This document shows, in pieces, positions 61,922-64,000 of a stretch of 64,000 nucleotides of DNA. Under the pieces are notes generated by a model. It made no database searches. It worked only from the letters and a program-made list of their open reading frames with translations, and had not been told where the DNA came from. Made by a program: the position numbers and the translations under genes. Source of the DNA: Candidatus Uhrbacteria bacterium (GTDB lineage Bacteria; Patescibacteriota; Patescibacteriia; 2-12-FULL-60-25); contig RHKK01000002.1 in assembly GCA_008363075.1 (NCBI GenBank), positions 54,075 through 118,074 of the forward strand, written 5' to 3'. Position 1 is the stretch's first letter. Each line of letters begins with the position of its first letter.

Positions 61922-63397
61922 ATGTCCGCCTCTCAAAAAATCGCCCAAAACGCCGCTTGGCTCATGATCGCGACGACGGCCCAGAAGGCCATTTCGTTCG
62001 TCTCGTTCACGGTCATCGCGCGGATCGTGGAAGTGGCGGTCACCGGTGAATATTTTTTTGCGATTTCGATCACCTCGATCTTTGTCACGTTTGCGGATTT
62101 GGGATTGACGCCCGTGTTGATCCGCGAGATGGCGGCCGACGAAAAACGCGGAAAGGCGCTTCTCGCCCGCGCGATGGCGGCGAAGGCCGTACTCTTGCCG
62201 CTCACCGCTGCCGCGGCGATCGGGTACGCGTGGCTGATCGGCGTGCGCGGCGAGACGTTTATCGCCGTGATCATCGCGGCGCTCTTCGTCATGGCCGCGG
62301 ACGCGACGTCGGTGCTCTGGTACGGCGCGATCCGCGGGAAGCGTGAGCTGCGCTTTGAGGCGGCGGGCATGTTCGCGGGACAGGTCTTTACCGCGATCAT
62401 CGGCATTTCCGCGGCCGCGCTCGGCTTCGGCGTGATCGGTCTCGTGATCGGTCTTGCGGTCGCGAGTCTTTGGAACGTCGGGTGGAGCATCCGGAACGCG
62501 TATCGGCTGGGCTTGCGGCCCAAGGACGGTACCGCTTGGGCCTGGCGCGAGATCGCCGTCATGGCCGCGCCATTCGCCCTTGCGGGCATCTTCGTGAAAA
62601 TCTATTCCTACGTGGACAGCCAGATTCTGAAAATCGTCCACGGCTCGGTCGCGGTCGGCGAATACGCCGTGGCCTACAAACTCACATACGCGCTCCAGTT
62701 CATGCCCATGGCATTCGTCGCGGCGCTGTATCCGGGCCTTTCGCATGCCGCGAAGCACGACAAGGGCGCGATTCCCGGCATTCTCAAAGGCTCGCAACGC
62801 CTCATGCTGATCGCCGCGGTCCCGCTGGCCGCACTGCTTTCATCGCTATCCGGTCGGTTCATCTACCTCCTGTACGGTCCGCGGTATGAAGGATCCATCC
62901 CCGCACTGATGGTGCTTCCGTGGGTGCTTGTGCCGATTTTTCTCGATTTTCCGATCGGGTCGCTGCTGAACTCAACGCACCGCGCGCATCTCAAGACGGC
63001 GGCCATGGGCATGGCGATGGTGATCAACGTGATCCTGAACATCCTCCTCGTGCCGCCGCTCGGGCCCGTCGGTGCGGCTTGGGCCGGCGTCGTGAGTTTC
63101 TGGGGATTGTTCCTGATCGGCTGGTGGTATGTCCGGAAGGACATGGCGCTTTCGTGGTTCGGGCCGCTGTTCTTGCGAGGCCTTGGAGCGACCTTCGCGA
63201 TTTGGGGAGCGGTCATGTACTTTTCCGGGCCGATGACCGACGTATTCGCGTTCCTCTTCGGCGGCGCGGTCGGTCTTTCCGCGCTGTTCCTGTTCAAGCT
63301 GCTTACGTGGCGCGACGTGATCATGGCATGGGATTGGGCTAAACGCCGCATCGTGCCGGTGCCGCAGGAAGATATCGATTTACATGACAAGCCCTAA
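61922..63397 (+). CDS. Polysaccharide flippase, Wzx/MATE-like
   Basis: 491 residues with about 14 hydrophobic helices. Beginning NAAWLMIATTAQKAISFVSF and ADLGLTPVLIREMA (about 60-73), and RFIYLLYGPRYEGSIPALMV (about 305-324; short), are typical of polysaccharide biosynthesis flippases. It would move undecaprenyl-linked sugar units, so it is functionally connected to uppP and to the glycosyltransferase that overlaps its end by 14 bases. Confidence 0.85.
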   Translation: MSASQKIAQNAAWLMIATTAQKAISFVSFTVIARIVEVAVTGEYFFAISITSIFVTFADLGLTPVLIREMAADEKRGKALLARAMAAKAVLLPLTAAAAIGYAWLIGVRGETFIAVIIAALFVMAADATSVLWYGAIRGKRELRFEAAGMFAGQVFTAIIGISAAALGFGVIGLVIGLAVASLWNVGWSIRNAYRLGLRPKDGTAWAWREIAVMAAPFALAGIFVKIYSYVDSQILKIVHGSVAVGEYAVAYKLTYALQFMPMAFVAALYPGLSHAAKHDKGAIPGILKGSQRLMLIAAVPLAALLSSLSGRFIYLLYGPRYEGSIPALMVLPWVLVPIFLDFPIGSLLNSTHRAHLKTAAMGMAMVINVILNILLVPPLGPVGAAWAGVVSFWGLFLIGWWYVRKDMALSWFGPLFLRGLGATFAIWGAVMYFSGPMTDVFAFLFGGAVGLSALFLFKLLTWRDVIMAWDWAKRRIVPVPQEDIDLHDKP

Positions 63398-64000
63398 ACG
63401 CATCGCGCTCATGACACTCGACTATCCGCCGGAACGCGGCGGCGTGGCTCGGTATCTCGGAAATCTCGTCGAAGCGTCCCGCGGTACAATCGACGTGTTC
63501 GTGAATGAAACGCATCAGGTCGCCGGACCTGGCCACGTCGAGCGGGCGCGTCTCGTTCGCACGGCATGGCCTGCCTGGTGGCCGATGGTGTCGGCGATCC
63601 GCGGATTCCGCCGACGCGGATATTCGTCGGTGCTCGTGAGCCAGGCGCTGCCGTGCGGCACGGCGGCATGGCTCGCGCGGCTTGCGGGCGGCCTGCCGTA
63701 TGCCGTGCTCCTACACGGACTCGATCTTCGCTTGGCGCTTCGATCACGCCGCAAGACATGGTTGCTGCGTTGGATCCTGCGCGGCGCGCGGACCGTGCTC
63801 GCGAACTCGGAACTCGTCGCCAGTGAATTGCGCGCGTTCGATCCCGCGATCAAGCCCGTCGTGCTGACGCCCGGCGTCGAACCGATGGAATTTCCACCGC
63901 GCGAAATCGCGCGCCGCACGCTCAGAGTCGCGGATGACACGTTCCAGCTTCTCGCCGTGACGCGTCTCGTGCCGCGCAAGGGACTCGACCGCCTGCTCGA
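63384..64000 (+). CDS. Glycosyltransferase family 4-like, 3' end outside window
   Basis: The reading frame is open to the end of the window (205 codons seen). Start MTSPKRIALMTLDYPPERGG with the GT4 donor-domain style 'DYPPxxGGVaRY', then YAVLLHGLDLRLALRSR and a nucleotide-sugar-side LAVTRLVPRKGLDRLL, the GT-B/GT4 'GRLvp.KG.drLl' block. Together with the flippase it starts an envelope-polysaccharide cluster. Confidence 0.88.
   Translation, partial: MTSPKRIALMTLDYPPERGGVARYLGNLVEASRGTIDVFVNETHQVAGPGHVERARLVRTAWPAWWPMVSAIRGFRRRGYSSVLVSQALPCGTAAWLARLAGGLPYAVLLHGLDLRLALRSRRKTWLLRWILRGARTVLANSELVASELRAFDPAIKPVVLTPGVEPMEFPPREIARRTLRVADDTFQLLAVTRLVPRKGLDRLL

Overview
The window reads as chromosome of a Patescibacteria (candidate phyla radiation) bacterium, most likely of the Parcubacteria type; the family placement is inference. 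Supporting signs are short aminoacyl-tRNA synthetases (ProRS without the editing insertion, AlaRS without C-Ala), a TraG/VirD4-like coupling ATPase fused to a zinc ribbon, a giant cysteine-rich secreted protein, a 57-residue protein beginning MHLPPEAIEEF of a type common in these genomes, and many native genes without a Shine-Dalgarno sequence. Several native promoters sit so close to the start codon that the mRNA should be leaderless or nearly so (infB, mnmA, gdhA, the gene at 46939).

Layout. 1-774: end of a coiled-coil gene, then tRNA-Arg(CCG) and tRNA-Lys(CTT). 775-2490: a GC-rich mosaic of gene fragments (serine recombinase tail, DUF932 protein, lipoprotein head) that looks imported. 2500-7490: small SD-led genes of mostly unknown function, one of them a free-standing RNA polymerase alpha C-terminal-domain protein, together with proS and an HU gene. 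7561-15634: housekeeping genes rny, truB, infB, trxA, trxB and gdhA, with an AT-rich metallopeptidase plus membrane-protein pair. 15667-19087: a hypothetical gene, a strong candidate for an unclassified structured ncRNA with its own promoter and terminator, a VanW-family protein and Hsp20. 19205-30511: a calcium-repeat membrane protein and a 3523-residue secreted cysteine-rich protein.

30512-41375 is the accessory zone. It opens and is interrupted by two diverged copies of the 3' end and terminator of the giant gene. Between the copies lies a compact RiPP-like cassette: a 28-residue peptide with a cysteine-rich tail, a protein with a WH/HH motif, a TauD-type oxygenase and then a methyltransferase. 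Beyond lie GC-rich lipoproteins and an LysM/M23-type secreted protein with a style familiar from Myxococcota, a HExxH metalloprotein and a pair of paralogous lipoproteins.

41516-64000 is conserved core: nusA, yidC, secD (with parvulin-like domains inserted), secF, a membrane protein plus TraG/VirD4-like ATPase, uppP, a D,D-carboxypeptidase, mnmA, alaS, the infA-rpmJ-rpsM-rpsK-rpsD-rpoA-rplQ-rplM-rpsI operon, and the start of an envelope-polysaccharide locus (flippase, glycosyltransferase). The rpoA gene stops after the N-terminal domain, which makes the detached alpha-CTD gene at 2847 notable.

A recurrent theme is short palindromic or word-type interspersed repeats, both between genes and in frame inside truB (twice), mnmA and alaS, recalling the protein-coding palindromic elements of Rickettsia.
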